Part shown: positions 31,905 through 44,902 of the stretch, in pieces
Layout of the letters: each line of letters begins with the position of its first letter
Position numbering within the stretch: position 1 is the stretch's first letter
Assembly: GCA_050084985.1 (NCBI GenBank)
Contig: JBITNC010000001.1
Location: forward strand, 19,654,001 to 19,718,000
From: Nageia nagi
Taxonomy: Eukaryota > Pinophyta
DNA length: 64,000 nt
Reading direction: 5' to 3'
Translations under genes and position numbers: made by a program
Notes under the pieces: model-generated
The model's input: the letters and a program-made list of their open reading frames with translations, nothing else
Database searches by the model: none
Told to the model about the DNA's origin: nothing

Positions 31905-34902
31905 TTAGAAGCTCCTCTTCACATCCTTAGTGTGGAAGCTCTTTTTCATTCCTCAACTTACTCTTCATTGTGAGGTAAAATCAAGAGAAGGTATAATATC
32001 CTTCATTTTTTATTTTGGTCTTATTTTGTTAATGGTACTAACATATTTTGAGTCATGTGTTAGCTAATTTATTTTTGCAAAATTTGGCTAAAAATAGTAA
32101 TATGATGCATTTATTTTTTTATACTAACCTCTAATGACAATATTGTTAATTGAGATTAGTATATAAAAATTGCATTTTACTCTCTAAGCTATTTTTTGAT
32201 TAAAAAAAAATGCTCTCATTTTCTTTGAAGAAGTTTATATTTACACTTAGTTTATTTTGAGAGCACTATTTAAAAAAAAATATATATATATACCTCCTTT
32301 TATTACATTAATGCAAAAAAAAGGAAGGGAGGAGTTTATTATTTCTAACAAATATATATACATATATATTTTAAAATACAAAATCAAAAGGAGTTTTAAA
32401 CCCCTATCATAGAATTGTGAGATCTAATTTTTTTAGCCATTTTTTGATCATCATGTGAAGGGATTTTGAAACCCCTATCAGCTGCACACCTTTGACCTGG
32501 TCATGTATCCTTTTTTTTCCAAGGTTGGTATGATTTGCAAGGTCTTTGTTGGCTGCACCATGTTCTACTTGGTCCCTATCAACCTCCTTGTCTTCACCCT
32601 TCAACTCTCCTCACATGGCCAATCCTTTCTTGTGCCTATCTAAAATAGGAGAGTATTTTGGGTCTCAAAGGAAGAGGCATCTGATGCTAGTTATTTGAAG
32701 CCAAGTACTCTCATATGAAGAGTGAACTTTGTAAACTTGAATCCATTTCATTTTTTTCACATTGTGTCTATCTTATTGCCAACCTCCTCTTCACACCACC
32801 ACTACTCTTCCATGCCACTCTATGAAACCATTGTGTGGCTTTCATTTGGATACACTCACTTGTGACCTCTCCTACTTGGTGATGGAAGTCTTTTGAATTA
32901 TGGTGTTATTTTAATTGGAAGTATCCTCACCCCTTGTAGTGTGGTTTCTCCACCAATTATTTCATACACCCTCCCTTCAATCAAGACCTTCATGCTTGCC
33001 ATTTGCACCACCTTGCTTCTCTCATCCTATCTTCACATTTTTGTTGACCTTTTTACCTTTTGGCACCCAACATTGATGATGTATGCAAAGAGGGATCCTG
33101 AGGGGCTAAGGTTAATGTGGTTGGGGCATTTAAAAATGTCTAAATTATTTTCACTCCACCTCCCTTATTTCAATTGGATGGGTGTGGTCATGATTGACCA
33201 TTCAACCGACTGTCTCATATCTGTCTCACTTTCCTTCTTCTCCATGCACAACTACCCTTTTTTTTAATGATTCATTTTTATAACCTATAGTGGTTGATGG
33301 GAATTTAATATTTTTTTTATTACTTATAAGCCATGATGTTTTCTTTGAATAAAAGCAAACATATACTCCTTTTTGGTGGGCATTTAATATTCTTTTCATG
33401 CTTGCAAGCCATTTCTTTCTAATAAATGCACTTAGAAGCACTTCAAATTTAATGCATTATAATTATGTATATCATGAATTACATTACTTTAGGGTAAGTA
33501 TATGGCCTAAAATACATAATAAGTAAAATTATCATCATTACTCCTTCATATTTCTCCTACTTTTAGAAAATGTGGCAATATGTTTATTTTTCTAAGTAAA
33601 AATGAATTTTTTACTTAGAAGTATAACCTTTTACCTTCATAATTTACTTAAGCAAAATGATAATTGTAGTGTAATTTTTTACTAAGGTAAAAATTAGCAT
33701 TTTTTTTCTTAAGTATCTATTGAAGCGATCATATTACCTAAATTTCTAAGTAAACAATGGGGGAGAAATTTTCATTGTTTTACTTAAATATTAGGGGAGG
33801 AATTTTTTTTACCTCTCTAAGCATTTTTTTTGAAAAGTTAACTTAATTTGATGCATGCTTATTTATTTTAAAGATGATTACTTAATTTTTTAAGTTATGG
33901 GATTGATGCATGTTTATGTTTAGATTGATGCATGCTTATGCTTAGATATTTATCCTTTATGCAAAGTTAATCTATGCAGATTAATAGGAATGATACTTGC
34001 TTAAATGTTTTAATATGTGTGCTTATTACTTAATTTCAAAACTATGGAATGATGCATGCTAAGTATCTTTATTCTTATGTAAAGTATGGAATGAACTTGT
34101 GCAAAATAAGGAATGATGTAAAAGATGTCCTTTAGGGGTTGGTAAACAAAACCCATTGGACACTTAAGTTTTAAATTTTTGAATGGATGATGTTTTATTT
34201 ATGCTCTTTTACTTCATATTTTGCATTTTAAATTATTTACTTATGTAAACAAAAATACAAACATTGAAATGAGAAAACCGTTAAAATGAACACATCCACA
34301 CATACATTCTGCAACATGACTTGTTTTAGGATCCATGAGGTGAGGATAGGTGTATTGAAGCCTTTAAGTTTAACTATCCAAATGGTAAAAAGTTCATACT
34401 TCTCAATTGGCCCTAAGTCCTCTATTGGTCTAGACATAACTCTAATAGATGGATAGGCATGTGTATAGTGATACCACATGTTTGCATGTCCATTCAAGAA
34501 TTATCTTGATAACCTTGGAGGATAACCTGAAACTTAATCAATATTAATAATTTTGCTGATCCAATATACATCATAACCTTAGAAAATAGTTAGTACTTCT
34601 CCTTGTGAGAGTATAATACTGACAAGGTGAATTGATTGAGGATTGGTAGTACTTGAGCTCCTCTTGTGTGGGCATCCAAGTGAAGGCCTAATGTTTACAC
34701 AAGAAAATAAGCTTCAATAATGTCACTCTACTTATATGATTATTAATATGAGAAATGTATTTGGGTACATGAGATGTATATTTGAATTGTAAAATATTTG
34801 CACTTGTGAATCAAATCAAGCATGTCATAGTTAATTAAATGTAACATGTAATGTTGTTTATTAAACCACATGCTTATTATTTTTCATAATATTATGTAGC
34901 AA
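31905..34902 (+). other. Long leader of element 3, no gene supported
   Basis: It is AT-rich, with a short TA run near 32278-32296 and repeated 'gatgcatgctta' words near 33850-34070. A 124-codon frame at 32893-33267 and the more GC-rich stretch 32400-33260 stand out, but I recognise no domain and see no supporting signal. At about 3 kb the leader is long for copia and may hide an older insertion. Confidence 0.5.
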
Positions 34903-35880
34903 ATGGAAGAATCTTTTTTACCCAAAAACATTCTTAATGGATCCAAATTTGGTATTTAGGAATCTTGAATGAGAGCTAAATTATAGGTAAGGAAGCTTTA
35001 GCAAATATTGAATGAGAACCTTGTACCTCTTATAGATGAGAAGGCACTAGAAGCTTACAACATGAAGAATGAGTTGGCAACCTCCATGATATTTTATAGA
35101 ATTTTAGATGATGTACTCCTGATGATTTCCTCTTCAACCTTGATGAAAGAAGATTGGGATAAGCTTAAGCAAATATACCTTGATTCAAAGTTTTCAAGAA
35201 GGTTTACCATTATCCAAAAGTTGCTTCAATCTAGTCAAGGGAAAGGTGAAAATGTGGCTATCTACTTGAACAAAATAATTGAATTAAGGATCCAAATTGT
35301 TGTTTATGGGTGCAATTGGATCAATGATGAGTTCATAGTCTTCATCATTCTTCAAAGCCTTTCTTTAAAGTTTGGAAACTTTGTGATAGTTATGGAAACA
35401 AGGCTTTATGATGAAGAAGTCTTCTCCTTTGAGAACCTTTCTAGGCTCATTTTAAAGTATGAAGGAACCTTTAATAAAAAGGTGTTGATTTCTTCTCCTA
35501 AAGATAATAACATTACTCTTGGAGCAACCAAAACTCCTTTCAAGAAAAAGTTCAACCATCAAAAGAAATTTTATCCTTCTTCTTCTAAAAGGTTTGAAAA
35601 AAGAGGCAATGGCAATAATAATATCAAGAACAATAAAAACAATAGGAACAATAATATAAATAGAAAAAATAGAAACAACAACCAATTCATGCAAAGAGAT
35701 GGAAAAGGAAAAGCAAACAATATATATTCTAAGGAAAAGTTTGATGGTAATTGTAACTATTGTGGCATCCAAGGTCACAAATAAGTTGATTTCTAGAAAA
35801 AGAAAAGAAAATAAAATAATAAAGGTAATGGAAATGTAAATAATTTCAAAGGAAAGAAGAATATTCAAGCTAGTTTTGCT
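34903..35880 (+). pseudogene. gag: Gag of element 3, broken
   Basis: It opens at ATG 34903 (MEESFLPKNILNGSKFGI), with early stops. From 35008 it is open for 258 codons with the copia Gag signature: LIDEKALEAYNMKNELATSM, MKEDWDKLKQIY, FTIIQKLLQSSQGKGENVAI and LQSLSLKFGNFV. An Asn-rich stretch with many N and K residues follows near 35620-35690. A zinc knuckle, CNYCGIQGHK, near 35753 is broken: a stop follows HK and the last Cys is Phe. Confidence 0.9.
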
Positions 35881-37206
35881 ATGATGCTCTACTCCATGTC
35901 TTACACTTTTTCATGTGATTGGATTGTTGACTCTGGTTGCACTAATCACTTATGCTTTGAAAAGGAAAAGTTTGAAAACTTTCACAAGTATAAAAAAGAT
36001 GCAATTTTGATAGGTGATAACTCTACCTTTGAAGTCCAAGGAATTGGGAGTGTGTTGATTCATGAAAAGGTTCTTAACAATGTGCTCTATGTTCCTAATC
36101 CTAGGATGAACCTTCTCTTCATGATCACAAGTTGCTAGAAAAAGGTACTCTTTTGAGTTCAACTATCAATCCTAGTGCATTAAAAATAGACTTGCCACTT
36201 TGGTTAAAGGATCACTGAAAGATGATATCTACATTGTGGATCAAGTTCCATCAAAGATGTATCTTACTACAAGTGTGTGTTCTAGATGAAATCTTTGACA
36301 CCAACATTTAGGGCACCTTAACCATAAGAGTATTCAATTCATGAAAGATGAAAAACTTATGGAAGGTTTGCCTTCAATTTCTCCTTTGATTGGTCTATGC
36401 AAGAAGTGCATTCTTGGCAAGATGCATGGATTAAAGTTTAAAAAAGATAAGGTAATAAGAGCATCTCAACCTCTTCAACTTGTGCATTCAGATTTGATGG
36501 GTCCATTTTAGACTATGTCACTAGGAGGAGCATCTTATGTATTGAATTTCATTGATGAATTGAGTAGAATGACCTTTGGGTATCTACTTGAGTACAAGGA
36601 TCAAACCTTTGAGATTTTTAATATTTTTAAGGCCTTTACTAAGAATTAAATTAACCTTAAAATTAATATGTTAAGGATAATAATAGCAATGAGTTCAATG
36701 ACTTTGTGCTAAGTATGGAATCAAGAGATAGTTTATGATTCCTTACACTCTTTAGCAAAATGGTATTATCAAAAGGAAAAATAGGATGACTATGGAGATG
36801 GGTAGATGCATGCTAGGTAATCTTCCTAGTTTCTTATGGGGTGAAGCTATGAGCACTTCTATTTACATCTTAAATAGATGTACTACAAAAGTTATTTAAG
36901 AAAAAACTCCTTTTGAGGCATGGTTAGGAAGAAAACCTAACATTTCTCACCTTAGGGTGTTTGGTTGTGCAACATTCTCCTACATTATTTCTGAGAAAAG
37001 GAAAAAGTTGGACAAAAAAGCTAAAAAATGCATTTTTATGGGTTACGATAGTTAGCATAGAGGATACAAGCTTTACTCTCCATCCTACAAAGCCATGTTT
37101 ATTTCAAAGGATGTAAAGTTCAATGAACTTTCTAAAGAATCTACTTCTAATGAGGATGTTGATGATCTAGAGGTCTCTTTAGTTGCACCTAGCTGGTTAG
37201 ATATTA
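35881..37206 (+). pseudogene. Protease, GAG-pre-integrase and integrase of element 3, broken
   Basis: Protease: DWIVDSGCTNHLCFEKEKF with an intact DSG near 35930, and VLNNVLYVPNPRMNLL. Pre-integrase and integrase follow in shifting frames around 36290-37130, with recognisable remnants of the HLG...L..ML zinc region, the first Asp (vHSDLMGP near 36490) and the ordered block after the core (FGVFGCATFSYI type near 36955). Several stops and indels are present. Confidence 0.8.
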
Positions 37207-37279
37207 AGGGTAACTAGGAGAATGACCTTGAACAAATATTTATTTGCCAATATTGACAACAAGCATGAGCCCTCAACCT

Positions 37280-38800
37280 TCAAAGAAGCTTCTAATCATG
37301 AGTGCTAGATGGAAGCCATGAAAGTGGAGTATGAGACACTTATAAAAATTGAAACTTGGGATTTGGTTCCTTATCTCAATGAGAAGAATGTGATTGAAAA
37401 TAAATGGATCTTCAAATTCAATTTCAATTTAGTTGGAGATATTGAGAAATACAAGGAAAGGTTATTAGCCAAAGGTTTTGCTTATAAATACGAAGTAGAT
37501 TATGAGAAAACCTTTGCTCTCATAGCAAAGATACCTACTTTGAGAATTATCCTTGCTCTTTCTATAGCTCAAGGATGAAACTTTTTTCAATTTGAAGTCA
37601 AGAGTGCATTTCTCAATGGTGATTTAGATGTAAAAATCTTCACGAATCAACTAAAATGGTTCATTATAGATGGTAAGGATTCCTTTGTGTGCAAGCTAAA
37701 AAAGTCATTATATGGACTCAAGCAAGCACCTAAAGCCTGGTACATAAAGATTTTAAGGTATTTTACTAACATTAGTTTCTTCAAGTGTTTTTTTGACTCT
37801 AATGTATATGTACTTAATGAAGGAAAGGATGTGGTCTTGATTCTCCTTTATGTGGATGATCTTGTGATAACTAGGAACAATGATGAAATCATTCAAGAGT
37901 ACATATCCAAATTTAAGGTAACATTTGAAATGATTGATCTTGGTCTCTTGCACTACTATCTTGGAATGCAAGTGTATCAATACAAGGATTGTACTTATCT
38001 TAGTCAATCTAAATATATATCAAACATCTTGCAAAATTTTAAAATTGAGGAGTGTAGATATGCTACAATCCCAATCTCTCCTAGAATCATTATTTTTTTT
38101 TAACTCCAACTCTTAGTTGGCTAATGCTATAGCTTATAAGTAATTAATTAGTAGTCTTTTGTATTTGACTATATCTAGGCTATATATTATCTTTGTAGTA
38201 AATCTAATGGTATGATTTATGCAAAAACCATATGTTGAGCACCTCCTGTTAAGCAAATCTTGAGGTATGTTGTAGGGACTAAGGATCTTGCTCTCAAATA
38301 TTCTAAGTTGCCTTCACTTGTTCTCTCTAAATTCTTAGATTCTAATTATGGGAAGATAGAGATGATATAAAATCAACCTCTATGTATGTGTTTAGCATTG
38401 GTTCAGGTGCTATCTCTTGGGCTTCTAAGAAGTAGCCTACTATTTCTCTTTCTACCATAGAAGCTGAATACTGTGCCATGTCTATTACAGCCTAGGAAGC
38501 CATTTGGCTAAGGCATCTTTTAAAAGAAATTGGGTATGAGAAAGGTGGATTATATTTGATTTTTTTAGATGATTGATTAACTATTTCATTGGCTAAGAAT
38601 CATGTATTCCATTAGAGAATAAAACATATAATCTATGCCCATTTTATCAAGGATAAGGTTCTTGATTACATCATACACCTAGAGTATTATTTATTCACCT
38701 TAAACTCCATTGATTTGTTCACCAAGCCCCTCTTAAAAGCTTAGTTTTATAAGTTTAAGGATGTTATTGGGTTGGTGAATTTTCCCTCAAGGGGAAGTGA
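37280..38800 (+). pseudogene. Reverse transcriptase and RNase H of element 3, broken
   Basis: RT: WMEAMKVEYETLIKIETWDL near 37310, ENKWIFKFNFN, LLAKGFAYKYEVDYEKTFAL, then VCKLKKSLYGLKQAPKAWY near 37690 and the catalytic LLYVDDLVITRN near 37850. RNase H continues through ILRYVVGTKDLAL, TISLSTIEAEYCAMS near 38450 and LNSIDLFTKPLLKA near 38705. Stretches of 89 and 138 codons are open. This is the standard copia order with RT after integrase. Confidence 0.9.
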
Positions 38801-38876
38801 AGTTTGAATCCTATGTTAAATTCATGTTTGTAATGATAACTTCACCCCTAGGAGGATTGTGTGCTATATAGTGTTG

Positions 38877-38881
38877 ATTTT
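38877..38881. repeat. Target site duplication of element 4, left copy
   Basis: ATTTT before TGTTAG; repeated at 44264-44268. Confidence 0.85.
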
Positions 38882-39235
38882 TGTTAGGATCCTACATCCT
38901 AACATTTTAGTGTTACTATTAGTATTTTATTTAATTATTGGCCTATATTGTAAACTATTAGGGTTAAGGTTAGTTTATTATAAATAGATAGAAGTGTGTG
39001 GAAAAATGCATCTTGAACATTACTTTTCACTTTTGGGAGTTGTAAGGAGGTAGCCACCTCTAAGTGACCTATGATTTTGTTACTATTTATTAAAATTCTA
39101 TTCTTAGCTACTATTTCATGTTTTATTTATCAATGCATGCTTTGTTATTTCCATAGATAATTATTATTTTCCTATTTCAAATTGATATTCATTTCATTTA
39201 TGCAATATTTCCCTTTTTATATTTATGTAAAATTC
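38882..39235 (+). repeat. Left LTR of element 4
   Basis: It matches 43863-44250 with several indels (for example a block around 43930-43980 is missing here). The last bases differ from the right LTR, so the exact end and the PBS cannot be placed. Confidence 0.85.
38979..38986 (+). promoter_or_regulatory. TATA box of the element 4 left LTR
   Basis: TATAAATA in gtttattataaatagatag; conserved in the right LTR at 44003-44010. Confidence 0.65.
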
Positions 39236-39469
39236 TTAGACGTCTAAGCTAGAAACCCTATATCGAGGGTTTTAAAGTATGAAGAAGGATCTATCATTTT
39301 TGGCTAAGCACATTTTCCCATAAAGCTATGTGTGAAGTGAGGTGCAAAAAACTCTACACTAATACCTAGGCCTTAGTTAGAGCCCTACATGAAATTGGAC
39401 TCCACTTATCGAAAGGTATATTGGAGACTATCTAGGCTATAAATTGAAACTAGGTAGGAATCTTTGTCA

Positions 39470-40430
39470 ACCATTTATAAACTATAGTGCACCAGTAGCA
39501 CAAATTGATTCTACTATGATGACATTTCAAACTATGATCCAACAAATTGTAAGTACACTTACTAGTATATTTAAGGTAGAAATCTAACAAATACAGACCC
39601 AAATAGAGACCCTTGATAGTAAATGTGATAGTGTTCAATTAAGTCTTAGTCATACCAATAATGCATCTAGTTCACAGTAATCAAGGTAGTTAGGAAATCC
39701 ATAAGGGTATCATCATAACTTTCATAGCCAACAAGGTGGTTTCATTCTTCCATGCATAACCATATTAGATTTTCCCCAATTTGATGGAGATAATCTCACT
39801 GGATGGATTTATAAGGTTGGATAATATTTCATATTGAACCAAATTCCATAAGATTTGAAGGTGTGCATGGCAACTTTTCATTTGGACTATGAGGCTCTTT
39901 AATGGCACCAGTGGTACTCAAAGATGCATCTTGCTCCTTTATGGGATGAATTCACTCAAAAATTATTGATCCATTTTGGTTCTAGTGATTATGAAGATTT
40001 CATAGGGGCATTGACTAAGTTATGTTAAACTACCATAATCAAATAATACCAAAATCAATTTGAGAAATTGATAAATCACATAGAGGGGTCAGATGATGCA
40101 TTTTTCACAAGTTGTTTTATCAGTGGCTTAAAATAAGAAATTAAACCAGAGGTCAAAATGTTTAATCCCAAAACTATGATGGATGATATTACCTTGGCAA
40201 AGCTCACTAAAGATAAAGCCAATGCTCATCAATGAAATGAAATACCTCCATTCACCAAAACACATAATATTTCCCATTTCTCTAATAACATAAGTACCCC
40301 ACCACTGAATTGCATAATGCAAACTAAAAATTTAACATGGGAGGAAATGGAATAGTATCAAAAGAAGGGCTTGTGCTATAATTTTGATGAGAAATTTGTT
40401 AATGGTCATCATTGTACAAAATAAAAGTTA
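39470..40430 (+). pseudogene. gag: Gag of element 4, broken
   Basis: Remnants in order: a coiled stretch near 39520-39650, FPQFDGDN-like residues near 39775 (ttccccaatttgatggagataa), AcFHLDYEALxWHQWYS-like residues near 39880, and a terminal zinc-like motif GLCYNFDEKFVNGHHC near 40370. That motif replaces the usual second Cys by Phe. Stops occur throughout. Confidence 0.75.
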
Positions 40431-40499
40431 TATTTGCTTAATACTGATGCTCCTAGTGAGGAAGAATATGAGAGTGCATTCAAAGAAGCTATAGAGGAA

Positions 40500-42420
40500 A
40501 TTCCAAATGGGGAGGCCCCGATTATCTCTTGCAATGCATTGGTAAGAATTACCACCCTTCAAACTATGAAGTTAAAGGGTTTTTTAAAAAGCGCTCTCTC
40601 ATAATATTTTTGGATTTAGAAAGTACTCATAATTTCATTGATCCATGAGTGGCTAAGGTTGCTAACTATTACATCCACCCTATAAGTAATTTTGAGGTTA
40701 TAGTTGGTAATGGAGGAAAAATAGCATGTAAAGGCACATGTAATAATTTCAAACTAAGCATGGAACAATATACTTTGAAAAGCAACGTGTATGCTTTACC
40801 ATTTGGGGGATGTGATATAGCTTTAGAGGTACAATGGTTGAGGACTTTGGGCACTATATAATGGAATTTTATAGAACTATGGATGACCTTCAAAATAGAT
40901 GAATAAGAGCATACTCTCAAGGGATTATAGAGTGGATCTATATAAGTTGTGAGCTCACATTGCATAGAAAATATCCTATAAAAAATTAGAAAAGGAATGC
41001 TAGCATGGTTATACTTCTTATCAATCACCAAATTTAAAATCATAGAGCCTAAGGATCTGTAGCCCATATTAAGTAAGCATTCAAGTACCTTTGAGGAACC
41101 AATAGGATTACCACCGTAGCAATCACATGATCATGCTATCTAGTTGGTGCTAAGAAGTCACCCACCAAACATTCATTCTTACCGATATCCTTATTTATAG
41201 AAAAATAAAATTGAAAAATTGGTTAAGGAATTATTAGATGTAGGAGTAATCTGACCTAGTGTAAGCCCATATTCTTCTCCAATGATATTAGTGGATTTTA
41301 AGGTCCTCAACAAATTGCTATCAAGGAAAAATTTCCCATCCTGATCATTGATGAATTATTGGATGAATTGCATGGGGCAAGATATTTTTTCAAGTTGGAA
41401 CTATAATCTGGGTATCATCAAATCCATCTTAAAAGGAGGAGGATATATCAAAAACTACATTTAACACCCATGAGGGCCATTATGAGTTCTTGGTCATGCC
41501 TTTTTGCCTCACAAATGCTCCATCCACATTTCAAAGTGTAATGAATTAGGTGTTTCATTTGTTCCTTAGGAAGTTCATTTTAGTTTTCTTTGATGGTATC
41601 TTGATCTATAGTAAGACATGGCAAGAACATGTGGCACATGTTTACCAAACCTTACAAATTTTAAAGGAACACCAACTATATGCAAAAAAATCAAAATGCT
41701 CATTCAACAAGAGGCAAATTGACTACTTAGGCCATGTTATATCTGAAGAGGGAGTTAAGGTGGATCCACAAAAGATTACTAACATGCAGAACTGGTCTAT
41801 TCCTAAATATTTGAAAAGTCTTCAAGGATTATTAGGGTTGATAGGCTATTATCAAAAATTTGTAAAGGATTATGGCAAGATTGCAGCACCTTCAACCATA
41901 TTGTTGAAAAAGAATGCTTTCCAATGGTCCCCTAAAGTTGAGGTAGCTTTCCTTAAGCCTAAGGAGGTTATGTGTACCACCTTGGTATTAGCAATGCTAG
42001 ATTTTTCTAAAACCTTTGTGATAGAAAGTGATGCTTATGGAGTAGGAATTAAGGTAGTATTAATGCAAGAGGGGCATCCCTTGGCATTCACTAGTAGAGC
42101 ACTCTCTAGATTTTTTTTTTGTAAATCCACTTATGAAAAAGAAATGCTTACCATCATTCATGTAGTTCAACATTGAAAACCATATCTCATTGGTCATCAT
42201 TTGATCATTCTCATAGATCATCATAATTTAAAATTTTTCATTGAGTAACACATTTCTACACCTGAGCAACAAAAATGGGTGACCAAACTACTAGGGTATA
42301 ATTATGAGATAGTATACCGTAAAGGTAAGGAGAATGTGGTTACTGATGCTCTATCCAAAAAATTTGAAGATCAAGTAGCACTACATGCTCTTTCATCTTC
42401 TATTTTTTAATGGTTGGATA
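40500..42420 (+). pseudogene. Protease, reverse transcriptase and RNase H of element 4, broken
   Basis: Protease: IFLDLESTHNFID near 40605 (normally D-S-G-S-T-H-N-F) and FGGCDIALEVQWLRTLGTI near 40800. RT: around 41220-41540. The catalytic block reads VFFDGILIYSKTWQEHV near 41575, where the second Asp of FFDD is Gly, so polymerisation would be lost. RT thumb: GHVISEEGVKVDPQKI. RNase H: FVIESDAYGVGIKVVLMQEG and LAFTSRALS. An open stretch of 208 codons covers 41550-42176. Confidence 0.88.
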
Positions 42421-42589
42421 AAGTTAAACAAGAGTGGGTAGAGGATAGCTCCACCCAAGAATTGCTAAAATAGATCACTCAAGACCCCATAAGTAAGCCA
42501 CACCACACATGGCATGATGGTATTTTGAGATTCAAAGGTCGAATTTTGTTACCATCTCCTTCAAAATGTAAATAAAAAATACTTGTCAA

Positions 42590-43860
42590 ATTGCATTCCA
42601 CACCTACATCAGAACATGATGGATTTTTGAAAATTTATAAGCAAGTGGCATGATCATTCTATTGGATAAGTATGAAATTAGATATCAAGTAGTTTGTGGT
42701 AGCTTGTGATGTGTGTCAATGACAAAAGGGTGAGATAGTGGGTACTCTAGGACTCATTCAACTTATTCCCATACCTAATTGTACATGGAATGATATCTCA
42801 ATAGATTTCATTGAAGGCATTCCTTAATCCCATGGTAAATCAATTATTCTAGTAGTGGTTGATTGGTTATCCAAATATGCTCATTCTGGTTCATTGGCTC
42901 ATCCCTACAAAGTAGTGACAGTAGCATAGTTATTCCTAGATACAATTTTCAAACTACATGGCATGCCATAGATGATTATCAGTGATCATGATCCCACTTT
43001 TACAAGTTATTTTTGGCAAGAGCTTTTTAAACTATAAGGTACCCAACTAAACATGAGCTCAACATATCACCCACAAACTGATGGTCAAATTGAAATTGTT
43101 AACAAATGCTTGGAAACATATTTATGTTATTTTTCTTTAGCACAACCTATGCATTGGGTACAATGGCTTCCTTTGGTAGAGTGGTGGTATAATCCATCTT
43201 ATCATTTTGCTAATAAGATGACCCTATTAAAAGTAGTGTATGGTCAAACTCCACTAACAATCACCTCTTATGTTGCAGGTACTTATAAAGTTTAGGTAGT
43301 TAACTTAGGTTTAGTTACTTGGGATGATATTCTTTATTTTCTCAACGATAACCTTCATATAGCCCAACACTATATGAAACAAGCTAATCAGCAACATATG
43401 GAAAGAGAGTTCTAGGTAGATGACATGGTCTTTCTAAGGTTGCAACCTTATCATTAGAAATCCTTAAAAATAAAAGGCCCTAAAAAATTAACCCTAAAGT
43501 TTTATGGTCCTTACAATGTATTACAGTGCATTGGCCTAGCTGCATACAAATTGGAGCTTCTTGCTTCTTACAAGATTCACCAAGTGTTTCATGTCTCTTG
43601 TCACAAGAAAGTGGTTGGATCAATAGTTTAGGTTCAAACATAATTACTTGAGTTGATAAAGTATGGATCAATGGTACTTATACCTAAGGAAGTTCTAGAT
43701 CAACATTAATGATAGCTTTGTAATCACTCCATTATAGAAGTCCTTATGCAGTGGCAAGGCATGGCACTAGAAGATGCAACATGGGAAATACTTCATCAAC
43801 TACAGCAATAGTTTCCACACTTCAAGCTTTGAGGATAAAGCTTCATCCCAAGAGGGGTGG
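42590..43860 (+). pseudogene. Integrase and chromodomain of element 4, broken
   Basis: The integrase core shows CTWNDISIDFIEGIP (first Asp) near 42785, MIISDHDPTFTSYFWQELF (second Asp) near 42975, and MSSTYHPQTDGQIEIVNKCL (Glu) near 43055. The C-terminal part includes RVGAVAY-type remnants near 43540. A chromodomain core, VLMQWQGMALEDATWEIL, lies at 43740-43795. In chromoviruses this domain reads histone marks and steers insertion (family knowledge). Confidence 0.88.
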
Positions 43861-43862
43861 CA

Positions 43863-44263
43863 TGTTAGTATCTCACATCCTAACATTTTAGTGTTAGTAT
43901 TAGTATTTTATTTAATTATCAACCTATATTATAAATCATAATAATGTGATTGTAAGGGTGGGGCTTGATTTTGCATTACTATTAAGGTTAAGGTTAGTTT
44001 ATTATAAATAGATAGAAGTGTGTGGAGAAATGCATCTTGAACATTACTTTTCACTTTTAAGAGTTGTAAGGAGATAGCCCCCTCAAAGTGGCATATGATT
44101 CTATTACTATTTAGTAAAATCCTATCCTTATCTACTATTTTTGTGTTCTATGTATTAGTGTATGCTCTATTATTTCCATAGATAATTATCATTTTCCTAT
44201 TTCAAATAAATATTCATTTCATTCATGTAATATTTCCCTTTTTATATTTGTAGCATCATAACA
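43863..44263 (+). repeat. Right LTR of element 4 (401 bp)
   Basis: It begins TGTTAGTATC and ends CATCATAACA, followed by the ATTTT duplication. TATA box at 44003-44010. Confidence 0.92.
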
Positions 44264-44268
44264 ATTTT
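44264..44268. repeat. Target site duplication of element 4, right copy
   Basis: ATTTT, as at 38877-38881. Confidence 0.85.
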
Positions 44269-44892
44269 ATTGTACACCTTCATGGTAAGTTTGCTCTGCA
44301 TGAGAAACTTGTATAAATTTTAAAGCAAAAGATTGGCCAATTTAGCACTATTTAGCTATCCATGTGTGAGGAACTCTTACGTGTTTTTTAGCACTGTTCA
44401 GTTATACATATGTGAGGAATTCATATGTGCATGCTTTATTTTGTAATGATAATCAACACATGTTTTATATATATCTAGTGACTATAAGTTTTGGCTTGGT
44501 ATCTTCGTGATGACTTATAGTGCACCATTTATTAGTTCATGATGGCATTTGAGTGATTCATCTATCCTTATTGATATGAATATGTTGCATATAACTAATC
44601 TTATTATTTGAGCTACTTATGACTCATAGGTTCCTTTGAAATTGCAAGTTACTTACTTCAAGTATGTAGGCTCTTGGAGACTCTTCATGACTTCTAGTTG
44701 GATGATTACTTCATGTACATTGAAACTAGTTATGGTTAATGATTGTATTTGGTAAAGTAGTGAGTCTCAAACTAGATCTTTCTTACTTTACAAATATGTA
44801 AAAAGTTCTTATCTCTATTGTATCTATTTGGAGAAGAACTCTTTTAGTTTCTCTCTTTTTTCTCTCTTATTTGCTCTAGCCCAATATTGTAT
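44269..44892 (+). other. 3' untranslated tail of element 3
   Basis: AT-rich DNA without a gene, between the element 4 insertion and the PPT. Short repeats of 'cacatgtgaggaa(c)tc' type occur near 44363 and 44406. Confidence 0.5.
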
Positions 44893-44902
44893 TAAGGAGG
44901 AG
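44893..44902 (+). other. Polypurine tract of element 3
   Basis: TAAGGAGGAG directly before TGTTGGAATG. Confidence 0.75.

Larger units (their letters stand above)
38882..44263 (+). mobile_element. Element 4: compact chromodomain Ty3/gypsy (chromovirus)
   Basis: It is 5382 bp between ATTTT duplications, with about 400-bp LTRs (the right one is complete, the left one changed at its end). It carries gag with a zinc motif, protease, RT, RNase H, integrase and a C-terminal chromodomain. Short LTRs and compact size suggest the Reina branch; that is inference. It lies between the RNase H and the 3' LTR of element 3. Confidence 0.92.

Noticed and set aside
32278-32366. Short TA-rich runs
   Set aside because: Simple sequence of a kind common in AT-rich plant DNA; too short to call a feature of interest.
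32893-33267. 124-codon plus-strand frame in the leader of element 3
   Set aside because: No recognisable domain, no upstream signal and no match in other elements here. It could be chance or a relic; left unassigned.
35452-35868. 138-codon minus-strand hydrophobic frame
   Set aside because: It mirrors the Asn/Lys-rich part of the element 3 Gag; the apparent membrane character is a by-product.
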